From Lepidodermella squamata (taxonomy: Eukaryota; Gastrotricha): DNA of 64,000 bases. Numbering within the stretch: position 1 is the stretch's first letter; each line of letters opens with the position of its first letter. The notes beneath the pieces were generated by a model. The model did not search any database. It was not told the origin of the DNA and was given only the letters and a program-made list of their open reading frames with translations. Shown one piece after another: positions 1 through 11,650 of this stretch. The stretch lies in assembly GCA_047495785.1 (NCBI GenBank), contig JBLDXI010000033.1, forward strand, positions 2,728,001-2,792,000, given 5' to 3'. Both the position numbers and the translations under genes were made by a program.

Positions 1-1068
1 AGTTTCATCAATGACTTGAAGGGAGACGAATATTAATATTTGATGATTACGTCAATTTTGACCGTTATAAGGCGTTCACTATAAGCGAATCTCATTTCTT
101 GCTTCTCAAATTGCACTGCAAAGTGCGAACTGATCAATGAAATGCGGAGACCTGATGACTCATGATGAAATCTGAGTTAACTAATCAACTGAGAGCCACA
201 ATTTATGAATGATTATCAACAGTAGAAAAATCTCTCATATAAAAATGGACGAGTCGTTGAAAGTAAAAAATTGTCAGGGTCAGAATTTTGGCAATACAGA
301 ATAATGAGGACGAAAAAAAGATGAGAAAATATAAAAGGGTTATAAAATCTACTTCTTATATGCTTGATACAGGCTTTGTAAATAGTCTGTCGTTGTAAAA
401 AAACTGTTAGCTTGTTTCCACTGCTATTTACAGGCTACGAAGCGTTTCGCTGCGATTCACGAGACTGCACACATACAGCAACGTTGCTGCACTCGTAACA
501 CGAGCAAATCTATTAGGTAGTATCTTTTTTTATGGCTGGTGCATGTTTTGTAATATATCTTTCTTTTAATACTATCATCTGCTTGAGATCTCTAATTGTT
601 CTAGTTTGTTTCGCTAGTTGCTTTACCTCTAAAATAGCATAGATTGTTCCAACTCGAGACTTTTGATTTTATCTCTGCTTGCTGTATAGCTTAGTTGAAT
701 CTAAAATCAACATAATAGTCTGAAGACTTGTTTGCTCAACTCACGAGTATAGAACGAGTAAAAATCCAACTGCATGTAAGGACCATTCGGACTGATATGT
801 GTTTGTCAAGCTTAGCGAATTTTTTCCTTGTTTTGACCGATATTTCGCATATGCTCACGTCACGACAGGTATACCATAAACGTTAAGTGAAGGGAGGTAT
901 TTATAATTTACTGATAACGTTTCCTAATGCGATATATTCTCACCTGTTGTTCTAGATACTCGATTCTTAGCTATTAAAATGTTTATTATAGATATAGCGC
1001 AGTAGTGTGAGAGAATTTGAATTGCTTCGAGCATTGATGCGAAGCCCGGCATTGATTCCTATTCACAG
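1..1068. other. Intergenic region upstream of first transporter
   Basis: No reading frame or exon series that I can support lies here. The sequence is AT-rich, and it must hold the promoter and 5' UTR of the transporter starting at 1069. One AP-1-like TGACTCA lies near position 156, which on its own is weak evidence of regulation. Confidence 0.5.
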
Positions 1069-2873
1069 ATGGCAATTGAAAGAAGTGCGGCGAGCGAGAA
1101 AAGCGAAGCCGCTAAATCGGAGCTTCAGCCCTTGGATGGCGACAAACTACCGCTAAACGATTCTAACCAGAGGTGGACCATCCACTTGGTTTTCTCATGC
1201 TTTGCCTCGGTGCTTGGAACGTCGTTTTTACTCGGCTACTGCTCTTCAGTTGTGAACGCGCCCTATGAAGTCATATCTCGCTTCGTTAACGAATCTTACC
1301 ACGAGCAAAGTGGTGAATATCTATCGGTAGATGAACTTGAAATGCAATGGGCTTTCGTTGTTTCGCTTTACCTGCTTGGCGGGGCGATCGGGTCCTGCTG
1401 GTTTCCTGTTATCATGTCCAATAAATTCGGAAGGTTAGCTCATCATCACAGCCGATGGTTTTTAACGTCACTTTTTGTTACAGAAAGCGATCTCTGTTGC
1501 TTGTTGCTCCAATCGGTGCTGTTGGAGGGTTCCTCAGCTTCATAGCGCCGTATACCGGAAGTTATATCCCGCTTATGACCGGGCGTTTCGTGGCTGGGCT
1601 CCAATCAGGCTTTGTCATGGTAATTGTGCCAACGCTGTTGGTCGAACTCGCACCTGTGCGACTACGAGGAGCCTGCGGTAGTTTCAGCGAACTGGCTTTT
1701 GTCGTTGGCGAAGCACTTGCCAGCCTTATAGCCCTGCGATTCGCTCTAGGCACTGAGCAGCTATGGTGCTACTTGTTCGGTATGTTAGCAATTTATTTAT
1801 ACGATAACTTTGAATTCAATTTCTGATCTCCATTGAAGGAATGGTCACAGTCATATGCGTGATTCACGCGGTTCTGCTGTTTTTCACCTCTGAGAGTCCG
1901 CGATGGCTCGTCGATGTCGGGCAAGAAGACCAGGCGAAAAAAGGTTGTATCATTGAAGTTAATTTCATTCAGGTTCTTAATTTTCCTCCCTTCAGAATTG
2001 ACAAAACTTCGCCGATGTGACAAAGACGTGTTAGCGGCTGAATTGCACGAGCTGAAAGTTCAGTCAGTGGAAGAGGCGGCTTTGGCGAGCGGTGTCTCTA
2101 CGTGGGCTCTGGTTTCGCAGCGTAAAGTTTGGTGGCCTCTGTTCCTCGCCGTGAATCTCCACTGCGCCCAGCAGCTGACCGGCCTAGGCGCAGTCATGTA
2201 TTACGCCTCAAAAGTGATGACCGACGCAGGCCTCGACAGTGAAGTAGCAGAATTGGCCAATTTCGGACTATGCCTGCTGAACATTGTTGCAACCGGGCTG
2301 TCATGTGCTATTGTCGATCGCGCCGGTCGGCGTACCCTGATGCTATGGGGCCTGGTTGGCATGGGCCTGTCTCAAGTCGCGCTGACTTTCGTTCTATACT
2401 ACAACGTGTTTTATGCTGTAATCGCGGCGTTTGCTGTGTTTTTGTTTTCGTTTTCTATCGGGCCTGGTCCGGTGCCTTGGTTCATGACTGCCGAGCTTTT
2501 CCCTCAAGATGCGCGATCGATGGCGATGAGTATTGGCATTTTCGTCAACTGGGTGGCAACCTTCGCCGTTGGTCATCTCTACCCTTTCATGGCTGTATGT
2601 TTTCTCTCTTAATTGTTAATTCCACATTATATGGTGCTTATTTTCAAATCATAGCGAAACCTGGGACCGTACTCCTTCGTACCATTTGCGGTTTGCTGCC
2701 TCATCGAACTTGTGTTTCTCTTCTGTTTTCTGCCCGAGACTAGCGGCATTCCGCTCGATGAAGTTGTGGCCAAATTTGAACCAGGAAAATCTCTCTTTCA
2801 ATTCAGAAAATCAAGCAATCATACCAATCAGCAGTCATCTAAAGCCTCTGATGAAAAAGTGACTTCCATGTAA
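1069..2873 (+). CDS. SLC2/GLUT-type sugar transporter, complete, 5 exons
   Basis: This is a plasma-membrane facilitative sugar carrier of the major facilitator superfamily. Five exons join in frame: 1069-1433, 1484-1779, 1839-1943, 1996-2594 and 2655-2873. They give 527 residues, the usual length for the family. Family signatures are visible in order: NKFGR after the second helix, RFVAG and VELAPVRLRGACGS in the fourth and fifth helices, SESPRWL before the central loop, QQLTGLGAVMYYAS in helix 7, DRAGRR in the loop after helix 8, and PETSG after helix 12. The start is the ATG at 1069, followed by a short polar tail. A polyadenylation signal lies at 2912-2917. Helix 7 has LTG where vertebrate class I carriers have LSG, so the sugar carried cannot be read from sequence. 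A diverged paralogue with the same exon lengths follows at 3750. Confidence 0.93.
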
Positions 2874-3749
2874 ATTACCCAAGTTAGAGTCATACGAGGC
2901 TGATTGGCCAAAATAAAAGAAGTCGAACCTCTTGTTATCATTAATGTCTCCGCAATTTTTAACTGAATATTAAGTTGAACCTCCTGAACCGAGATGCTGC
3001 AGGTTTCATATCGTTAGCTTGCTTTCATTTTTTGTCATTTTGCGTCAAAATAGATGAAGGTATAACGGCGTTAGTGGTGGCTGGTAGACGAAATTTTTAC
3101 TTTGCCAGACAGCTAACGATCAACGGGAAAGTAATCAATGTTCAGTACCCTGTATAAGTATATCCAGTTTTGGATCTGAAGAGGGAGATTGGCGCAAAAA
3201 AGCCTGTGGCCCAACTTGCTCAAAACATGCACTTGCTTAAATTTGACATGAGCGCACAAACTGGTGCGCGCAAAAAGGGAAAATTGACATGAATTTCGAG
3301 ACTTACATTAAGCCATTGAATACATCGTTCAATTAGAAAACCCTGGTTTCATTGAGTAATAACCTCCATGTTCTTTGAGTTGTCTCTTTTTAACCAGTTC
3401 ATCAGAGTCAATAAAATCAAGCATTCAGGTTTCATTGAGCAAACTCTGGTTTCAGTAGAATGAGCAACGTCTTATTAATCAACGTCTTTTGCAACTTAGT
3501 GAACCAAGAGTTGTTTTTTTCTAGTGATACCAATGAGTGATAGCGCTGCGATAGCAACCAGCGAGCCGTTTTTTATCTGCAGGTTATCTCCTGCGTAAAC
3601 AAAAAGGCACCTGTATCGAACCACCACAATCCACACTACATCTGCTGACCTAGAACCATTGAATTTAGCCTGGTTTTATTTCCAATTTTTTTTGTTCAAT
3701 TCTGGCAGCGAAAATTTGCAAAAGTTAATGCTGGCGGGAAAAGAACTAA
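2874..3749. other. Spacer between transporter paralogues
   Basis: It contains the 3' UTR of the first transporter and the upstream region of the second. No gene is supported. A short phrase, GGTTTCATTGAG, recurs in diverged form near 3346, 3427 and 3448. This is the only local structure I noticed. Confidence 0.5.
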
Positions 3750-4897
3750 ATGGAACTGAAAGACTTGAGTCCTATTCGTGGAATATCCCCGTGCGACCCG
3801 TGCGACGATGTCGAAGACAGTTCATCGACTGACAATTACGCGCATAGCTACACAAATGCGAATAACCAAAAATGGACGCGTCACTTGTTATATTCCTGTG
3901 GAGCTGCTGTCATTGGCAGCTCGTTTTTATGTGGCTATAGCTCGTCGGTTGTAAATGCACCCTTCGAACAAATGTCCGAATTCGTAAATCGATCATTCTG
4001 GGAGCAAGACAATAAACTGCTGTCTGAGCAGGAGCTTGACGTCCAATGGTCCCTTGTTGTGTCCCTGTTCGTCGTCGGTGGCGTTATAGGATCCTGCTGG
4101 TTTCCCGGCTACATGGCGGACAAGTATGGCAGGTAATGCGCCTTTTTGGCCCTATTATAAGATTTCGCTAAATCGAAGATTCTTTTTAAAAGAAAATTTT
4201 CCTTGTTGCTGAGCTCTGCATTTCCGATAGTGGGAGGAATTCTCAGCTTTATTGCGCCTTACACCGATAGTTACCTGCCGCTCATGATCGGCAGAGTTAT
4301 TGTAGGACTTCATTCAGGATTCATCATGGTAGTTGCACCTGCGTTGCTTGTAGAACTGGCTCCAATTCGACTCCGAGGCGCATGTGGAAGTTTCCATGAG
4401 CTCGCCTCTGTTACAGGAGAGGCGGCGGCAAACCTGATTGCCCTACCCTACATGCTGGGAACAGAAAGTTTGTGGAACATCTTGTTTCGTAAGTAGTTTT
4501 GCAGCTCCGCATCTAGTTCACTAAGAAATTATTATACCTAGTTATGATCGCAGTTATAAGCTTTGGCCATGCTGTGATGTTGTTTTTTGCATCGGAGAGC
4601 CCAAGGTGGCTCGTCGATGTCGGCCGAGATGCAGACGCCCTGAAAGGTTTGCCGAATGAAAGTAATAACATGATTCGTTTATCTTAACTGAGGATAGAAC
4701 TGAGGAAATTACGCCAGTGCCACGATGAAGTGATATATGACGAATTTCACGACATGAAGCGTCAATCAGTTGCTGAAGCTCAAGCTGCTAAAGAAATATC
4801 CTGGTCGCAATCGATAAGAGAGCGTCAAATATGGTGGCCACTTTTTCTTAGCATTAATTTGCACTTTTGTCATCAGCTGACTGGAATTGGGGCTATT
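3750..4897 (+). pseudogene. SLC2 transporter paralogue, 5' part, exon 4 interrupted
   Basis: The first half of a second SLC2 transporter. Exons 3750-4132, 4193-4488, 4542-4646 and 4698-4897 keep the intron positions of the upstream paralogue. Exons 2 and 3 have exactly the same lengths (296 and 105 nt). Visible motifs are DKYGR, VELAPIRLRGACGS, SESPRWL and HQLTGIGAI. The frame stays open until HQLTGIGAI at 4897. There the coding sequence stops matching the family and runs into myosin tail sequence. The missing remainder, starting IMYYASLVMV, appears at 21752. A 16.85 kb intron is unlikely because no AG acceptor precedes the resumed exon in the right phase. The gene is therefore probably disrupted in this assembly, either truly or by a misjoin. 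Confidence 0.82.
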
Positions 4898-4904
4898 GTT
4901 ACAG

Positions 4905-5366
4905 GCGCAAGATCCAGGCTCGCATCAGCGATTACGAAGAGACCATTGAGAACTTGCTGGCTAAGATTTCCGCGCTCGAAAAGTCGAAGCACAAGCCCCA
5001 GGGTAAGATTGAGGACATGACCGTTGAAGTTGAGCGCGCTCAGGCTTTCGCTTCTCAGGCTGAGAGGAAACAACGCCAGATCGACAAGATCATTGGCAAT
5101 TACAAGAACAAGCAGCTCGCCGACGAGATCAAGGACTTGGTCGACCAGCTGTCCGACGGTGGCAAGTCGATCCACGAGACCGAGAAGGCCTGCGCCGCCT
5201 CGAGCTCGAGAAGCAAGAACTGCAGGCGACTCTGCACGACACTGAGGCTCAGCTCGAGACCGAGGTCGCTAATATCCAGCGTTCGCAGATCGAGATCGCG
5301 CAGTTCCGCGCCGACATCGAGAAGCGCATCGCCGACAAGGACGAGGAGATAGATCAGCTGCGCTAA
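4905..5366 (+). pseudogene. Myosin heavy chain tail fragment, damaged
   Basis: About 150 residues of light meromyosin coiled coil. It starts RKIQARISDYEETIENL and ends ADKDEEIDQLR directly before TAA. The middle matches the conserved myosin II passage with GGKSIHETEK. Two lesions are visible. Near 5100 the text jumps from IIGNYKNK to QLADEIKDL, which are about 80 residues apart in normal myosins and may have joined through the repeated AACAAG. Near 5191 the frame shifts, and the text resumes as RRLELEKQELQATLHDTE. The bases just before the fragment (TTGTTACAG) resemble a 3' splice site, so a genomic myosin exon may have been copied. A string of AATAAAT repeats follows at 5426-5447. It is not a functional gene. 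Confidence 0.8.
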
Positions 5367-6344
5367 TTGTTTTTTCACTCGCCCCTTTTCACACTTCGAG
5401 CTCTCAACAATGGGATTTATGCTCAATAAATAAATAAATAAATAAATATGGACTTGCTGTCAACGCAACAGCTCGAATCTCATCGAAGCTACTACTAGGT
5501 TCTATTACATCTACCACTACAACGACTTGGTCCGCATCGACTACATCAGCAATGCTTACGTCGACAATTGCGACAACAACTACTAGCAGTTCGCCAAGCC
5601 ATCTCTCAGCGCGCTTGAAATCGCTGCGAATAAAAACATGCGGGAACAGCCAGCTACCCCTAATTCGTATCTCTCGTAGTCGAATTGATCATTTCAATAA
5701 AATTCCCTGATAATTCGATAATGAGATATTAATAAACAGTATTTGGAAACAGGTTTCGCTTGTTATGATTTGTCTTGAGGTGCTAATAACATATCCTGGT
5801 TAATTTTTTTGCCTGAAATATAATTGAAATAGCAATATCGCCAAGCCAGAATTTTCAATGTCAGTTGACAGAACAATGATGGTGAAGAAACTGTCAAACT
5901 GTTAATGAACTCCCAAGTCCTCGGAGTACTCGAGTACCTACTACTCCTCAACAAGTCCCGATTTGATAAATGCAACAGGTCTCTTTGAGAAACAATATTT
6001 CAGGTAACCATTATTCAGCAGCTTTCCAACTTGGCGAGTAATCGGGATCGAGGCCTCCATTATTACGTAGCAGGTGGGAACTCAACTGTAAAATCAAATT
6101 AACTCCAAAAAGTCGAGGTTCAATATACAAAAAGGTACGTTTTAATATAAATTAATCATAGAAAAAATCATAGCACCGGGCAATAAATATCTGATCAAAT
6201 AATTATCAATTCACTGCTTTCTTATAACAAGAAAACGAAGATTAGTAACGGCTCATACAATCCACAGACTCAATGAGAATAACAATAACAAGTCACGTGA
6301 CATCACAAGTCGACGGCGATTATGTGCGATCGAGGCAGATAGGA
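5367..6344. other. Region after the myosin fragment, no supported gene
   Basis: AATAAAT repeats sit at 5426-5447. A threonine/serine-rich plus-strand reading covers about 5490-5600, followed by a short open stretch to about 5710. It resembles a mucin-like linker remnant but has no start or splice structure that I can defend. The remainder is AT-rich and featureless. Confidence 0.35.
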
Positions 6345-7087
6345 TCAAATGATTGACATGCTTGAGGGTGGCGTCTTATCAGAAGAGGCTTGAATGTAAA
6401 GTCTGCAAATAAAATAACTGTTAATAACAGCACAGAAAATATGTTACAAGTAACTCACCGAAGAAATCGTCGCGCATCTTCCCTTTCTTTATCTAATTGT
6501 CGACGAAGCAGTTGGATTTCACTAAATGAAAAAAATTAATGAAGTAGTTATATGAAAAAGGTGCATCAAGTGCATAACTAACCGTTCAAGAGCATCGATT
6601 TTTTTGTCTCTTCTTTAAACAACAGACAGGAGAACAAATGTACTTATGCTAATTAGTATCGAAGACATACCCAGCCAAATCGCGTTTTAGATGTCGATTA
6701 AAACTAATGAATAAGGTTACGTTTAGTGATAAAAATGATTAAGGTTAAAAATAACCTACCTGACCAGCTCGTCCAGTTCTCTGCGTAGCCTAGGTGCAAA
6801 GAAAAATTAATCTTCTAGCCGCTTCTATTGTTAAAGCTCACATTATGTTACTTGTTTTTAGGCCTGCAGCCTCTTGTGTTTGGCGATTCAGTTCAGTCAT
6901 TAGACTAGTAAAAAATATATAGATTATATAATTTGATTAACAACTATCTTCTAGTTACACTTACAACTCAGCATCATCAGATATCTTGCCTATGACGTTG
7001 GTGATGTCCCTATGTGAATTGTAACACCATAAATATATTTTGCTAATAATGAGTAATAGGGCATTACGTCAAATTGTTTTCAGCCAT
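6345..7087 (-). CDS. Small coiled-coil protein, eight micro-exons
   Basis: I do not recognise this protein. On the minus strand eight exons join with correct GT-AG sites and matching phase: 7068-7087 (20 nt), 6965-7009 (45), 6842-6904 (63), 6760-6789 (30), 6671-6703 (33), 6583-6612 (30), 6459-6521 (63) and 6345-6402 (58, ending TGA). They total 342 nt, or 113 residues. The protein begins MAENNL. The middle and C-terminal part is heptad-like and charged, with segments such as LRRELDELVR, RDKKIDALER and LLRRQLDKEREDARRFLRR, so a parallel coiled coil is likely. It ends with a short serine/proline tail. A good acceptor-like CCAG lies 5 nt before the ATG, so a 5' UTR intron, an upstream coding exon or trans-splicing is possible. 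It lies inside the block that splits the second transporter. The agreement of all seven junctions makes chance unlikely. Confidence 0.78.
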
Positions 7088-8047
7088 TGCGACTGGACGA
7101 ACAATCAATAAGCAAACAGCTGTAAAGTATATTAAAAATAACAACATTAACAAAGTATAATAAGAACGCGGGTTGCAAAGACTACAACTCAGATGTTAAA
7201 AATTAGGTTGAAGAGTAGGTTCAGGATTAGATTTAGGGTTAAGGGTTAAGGGCTCTAGTAGATTTTAGGGAATCTATTTAAAGGAACCTGATAAATCTAT
7301 TTTTATGCAATTTTGTAATTGTAATTCTACTTTGACAGCTACAGTAAAATCCGGAAGAAACCAGAGGTCAGGATCTATAATAGAAGTAATGAGGAAAGAT
7401 TTTGATCCTCACAATTAAGGCCAATTCAAATAAAGGAAATCTTTCGGCTAATATAGACCAATTATTAGACCGTATTTCAAACTCAAACTCAAAATTTGCT
7501 TATTTCACCGATCTTTTGCACCAATTAAACTATAATGTTAACAATCCATAATTGAAATAGGTGCAAATGACGGAACGAGCGACAGCATACAACGTTTCTA
7601 TAACAACAAGACAGGGTACCTACTTCTGATCAGCAGTCAAGTCCGGAACCCCGAATTCAAAATTGGCGCCTTAAATTGTATGAAAATGTGTTACTCTAAA
7701 TGTATTACATTATTTAAAAAAAATTAAATATTCATTTATTTAATGTCAATAATTTCCTTTTTCTGAAAAAATTTGCCACGTGGCAAGTGACAAACGTGGA
7801 CGTGGAAGTAGACTTGCTGTGCATTGGTATGGTTGCTGCATGGTATGGTATGGGGTATGGTTGCTGCGCATTGACAGTCTAAAGTTTAAGAGCGAGCGGT
7901 GTAGATACAACGCAGGTATGCATCATCATATTATTATAAATTTTCCGTAATTTTCCGTTTTTTATTTCTCCAGCTCAACTTACCTTGATTCAGATTAATG
8001 CGACTCCTCGACCAACTTCTTAACTGCATCATCTAGTTATCTGCTTA
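7088..8047. other. Spacer with short tandem motifs
   Basis: No gene is supported. Short repeats include three degenerate copies of GGGTTAA near 7231-7250 and overlapping TGGTATGG units near 7828-7862. Upstream exons of the minus-strand coiled-coil gene could lie here, but I could not phase any. Confidence 0.4.
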
Positions 8048-9117
8048 ATGACATCTAGTTCACCTGAAAACAGCTTAGAGACGGAAAATCTGAGCTCAAG
8101 GTAGGAGTGAAGCAATATCTAATATTGTTTTTTGACTGATATAATTTTAGGCGGTGAAATTTGTTGTGGTCCGTGCCTTGTTTAACTTTTTCAACAATGT
8201 ATAAGGAATAGCGAAAAGAAGCCGAAAAAGGAGAAGCTTCGTCTCAGGTCGCTACCGTTCAACCACTGCCTCAGAAATCGTCATTCGATGGCAGACCATT
8301 TAGCCACCATGACGACAGTTTAATCAGCTTCCCGGAACCTCAACCTGGCGAGGAAGATTTGATTCTCGCAGCTGATTCTCGGTGCGAATGTGGCTGATGT
8401 TTTCGACCCACTGGCGTTTTCTGACAATTCGGTCTCCGATCTGTTGGTTGACGCCCCACCCTCTATCCCTTTGTGTAACGAACCTGCAGGTCCTCAATCT
8501 GGGCACCAAAACGCAGCCGCACGAGTGCCATCTTTTGACTATCGAACATCCAGCCTCGACCCATCGTCAGCAATCGACTCGGCGATTCGGCGGTTCTACG
8601 CAACTACTGACCGCAAACATGACAGGCGTGATTTCATCCGACTCTTACGGCATTTGTCGCTGTTGTGTAAAAAGTCGGACGTTGTCGGACGGGTGTACTG
8701 CTCGGCGTCTCGTTGGATTAACATGGCTCAACTTGGTCCTAACGAAGCGCTACCTTTGGACGGAGACCCGCTTGAAATCTACTCGAAATACCTCGCTGAA
8801 ACGCCGCTGTTCATCAGCCCGTCCGCGTCATCGCCCCACGCTGTCGAAATGGAGAACATCATTCGAAATGTCGTACAATCTACCCGGTATCTCATGCTGA
8901 TGAACACCGTAATTCGATGTCCAATTGACCTCATTCATCCCTAAGCCCAGTCGATTTCGAGAAAATCGTGGGGTCGCGTCATCTCATGATGGCGGACGAC
9001 ATGTCATTACGGTTTTACGCATCTGGAACATGGCACCGGCGTATTACCCGATCTGCCAAAATGCAATGGTGGCATCGCCCTTTGTCGTTCTGTTCCTCAA
9101 TCTACGAGAAGGAGTAG
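8048..9117 (+). pseudogene. Decayed or frameshifted unknown gene
   Basis: I do not recognise the family. A possible first exon begins with ATG at 8048 and ends at a GTAGGA donor near 8101. A second reading from about 8217 carries a polar stretch ending in DDSLISFPEPQPGEEDLIL. It meets a stop at about 8394, because GATTCTCG recurs after 13 nt (8361 and 8374). Removing one 13-nt unit would join it to the next frame, which continues NVADVFDPLAF and stays open to 8944. The reading resumes in another frame with VDFEKIVGSRHLMMADDMS and ends at TAG 9115-9117. The text looks like a real helical protein of about 300 residues that has lost its frame twice. Unusual splicing remains possible, since the phase between exon 1 and exon 2 did not fit any acceptor I tried. 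Confidence 0.5.
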
Positions 9118-9309
9118 GTGTCGAGGAGAACCATGCGCCAGATCAAAATGCTAAAAGTCATGGTTCTGAAGGTAATTTTGATATTTAATTTATTCCGGTT
9201 ATGAATTCTTTGGTGTTTTGAGGAAAAATTTACACTTAAAAAATTTGCTTAGCAGTAGTTGTAATTCAGATCAGCTCCGTTCTATAAAGATGTTGATACA
9301 TCGAGTCAT

Positions 9310-11650
9310 TCTCCAAAATCTTCGCGATAAACGCTAGAATAGTGGATATATGTGATATGAACTTGGTGATGCAGTTAGTCAGTGAGCTGGAATTACCGGA
9401 TCTGGCGATTCAATTGGCGATAAGATTGGAAAAAGAGCCAGTGGTTCCGCAAAGCCGATAACATCATCTCGAACAAAAACGAAGGTGAGGGTTTCTACAC
9501 AGATCACTGGTTTATCGACCTGTTGCATTCACTCTGATGATCACGAGTCGATCGGATCCATGTATGCTGTTAGTCCGGGCGACGATGGTAACGGAAGAGT
9601 AACGGAAGAAAAAGCCGAGTTTACGCCGACTGACATTAGCAGAAATCACGAAATCATGCGTTCATTTTTCATAAAGAGCAAAGCCAGATGTTTGCGTGCA
9701 GCTTTATTCCTTGGATAATTCCAATTTGCAACAATTTCACGCCGATATCTGCGACGGCAAATTTGAGGTCGTTAGCTTTTCGAAAAGTAACAACAAGGAA
9801 AAGAAGCCAGTCAAAGCTATGATGCTGTGATATTCGCATATTTTCGAAAGTATGCGAAGTGACGAAACAAAGCTTCCAGTTTCAACGTGTAGTGTAGTGG
9901 GAAATGCAGCGGAACACTTAATGCCAGTTTGCCGCTTTTCCGGTGAATCGCCGTCGCGTTTGCTTGTCTTGTTATCGGCCTATTGCCTATTGCCTATCGT
10001 TGGAAAGTTGAACAGTAACACTGACGATTTGTTATGCGAGTCGTTGAAGTCTATGTAGATTATCAGATGAGCAATGAGTCAATGAGATGAGAACAGTAAG
10101 CCTAACAATGCTAAAACATACAGCATGCGGGGGCTAACTGTACTTTGCTGCTGACTAAGGCGTGGCAGGGTGAGCACGGTTCCTCTCGGTTTAACATCGT
10201 CGTCAACCAGGATATATTGAATTCTTAACATAGTATTCCCGACGATTTTCCAAAGCTAAAGCCGATCGAAATGTTGCAGAAGCGTTAGGTAGATGGCCGT
10301 ATTGTCCGTTCCGTTAGTTTAGCTAAATAGAAATATGGGAATTACCGCTTACGAATTACGCCGACAGATTTTGCCAAATTGAACGATTTTGTTGATAAAC
10401 TTCAGGCCAGTGGTGAAGCTTTTTGTCAAAAGTGACTTGTCGTATCACGCAACGTAGATGTTCATTAATGCTGCGATGCCTTCGTGTTAGAGTGAGCTAG
10501 AATTAGAATTGTTTACGGCTGTCGGAATTTTTGACTCAACTTCATTTCCATGGTTACTACATCTTTGCCGTCTTCGACTCGACATCGACAGTTCTGTCAC
10601 ATTTGAATTCTATGTTGTCACAATTGAAAACAGGCAGTTAGAATTGGTAGAGGTTGAGAAGTTTACAGATGACGAAGTAAAAGATAGGCCCGCTGTCGTG
10701 CTGGCACAACATCAAGATGACGTCATGACCATGGGTTCGGTCCTGATATTTTTCCAATCAAAAGAAGAAGCTCAGGCGTGGCAGTGTGAGCACTGTACGG
10801 TTCCTACGGTGAATCACCTTCGAGGCTATTGGTATTGTTATTTGCATATTGCTATGCATTCGGCAGCAATGATTATGACCTCGCTGAAAAAGTAGGTTAC
10901 TGCGGCATTTATGGCCTTTTATTAACAGATGGTTCAGATGGTGTATACACCGGAGAATCACACGGATGGGTCGACGTTGTTCCAGTCGATGTGGGTTTCA
11001 TCAGCGTTAAATAGATGGCCGTATTGTTCGTTCTGTTACTATAGCGATAATCAAACATCATCTGAAGACCATCAGCCAGTGCGTTCAAATGAGCAAACTA
11101 AGGAATCTAAGTTGGGGCTGAGCCAAGAATTTACCAGCTGGAATAATTTTACTGGAAAAAGGGCCAGTGGTTTCGCAAAGTCGACAACGTCACCTCGTAC
11201 AACGAAGCTTTGTCCATATATCCTAATTCTGATAATCACGAGTAGCTTGAAAAAGTGCCACCTCGCATGCGACTATTTAGTAAGTCATATGAAGCTGGGA
11301 TTATCGATTCGTCAAAATTTGCTAATTAGTAATAATTTCCGGGTGATTGAGCAACTGCAGAGCTCGCTGCGCCTTTTATGTAGCGACCCTGTCTTCGAGG
11401 CTATTGGTATGGTGGAGTTGCCATATTTGCAAGCAAATCGCGCGTAAATTTTTCATAAAGAAGAAAGCCAAGTGAATGCAGTCACTTCAAGTGAATGAAT
11501 GACTCATTATGACCTCGTTGGAAAAGTCGTCCGTTATACAGATTATCGAGTTGCCATATTTCGAGTCAAACTATTATCGAAAGTATGCGAAGAGACGTAA
11601 CAAAGCTCGATGCCTTCTGGTTTCAACGTGTAAAAGAGTGTTGCTTCAGC
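9310..11650 (+). pseudogene. Scrambled fragments of the OB/LOTUS-like gene pair
   Basis: At least fifteen short pieces, about 50-300 nt each, resemble parts of the two genes at 13798-18991, but in a different order. Examples, with the approximate matching position in brackets: 9310-9410 (17580-17690), 9420-9530 (17225-17305), 9550-9600 (16625-16680), 9650-9815 (17790-17970), 9900-9985 (18270-18345), 10207-10275 (16363-16425), 10510-10800 (16760-17110), 10890-11045 (18595-18780), 11075-11130 (14740-14790), 11340-11395 (14957-15012) and 11600-11640 (18130-18170). Intron sequence before the exon at 16379 is also present, so the copying was at DNA level and not through a spliced transcript. Stops and frameshifts are frequent, so no protein is expected. 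The longest open remnant, 10640-10800, keeps VKDRPAVVLAQHQDDV. Confidence 0.82.

Noticed and set aside
5490-5710. Threonine/serine-rich reading as a mucin gene
   Set aside because: Short, with no start, signal peptide or splice context; kept only as a remark.
7231-7250. GGGTTAA-like repeats resembling telomeric sequence
   Set aside because: Only about three degenerate copies, no extended array.
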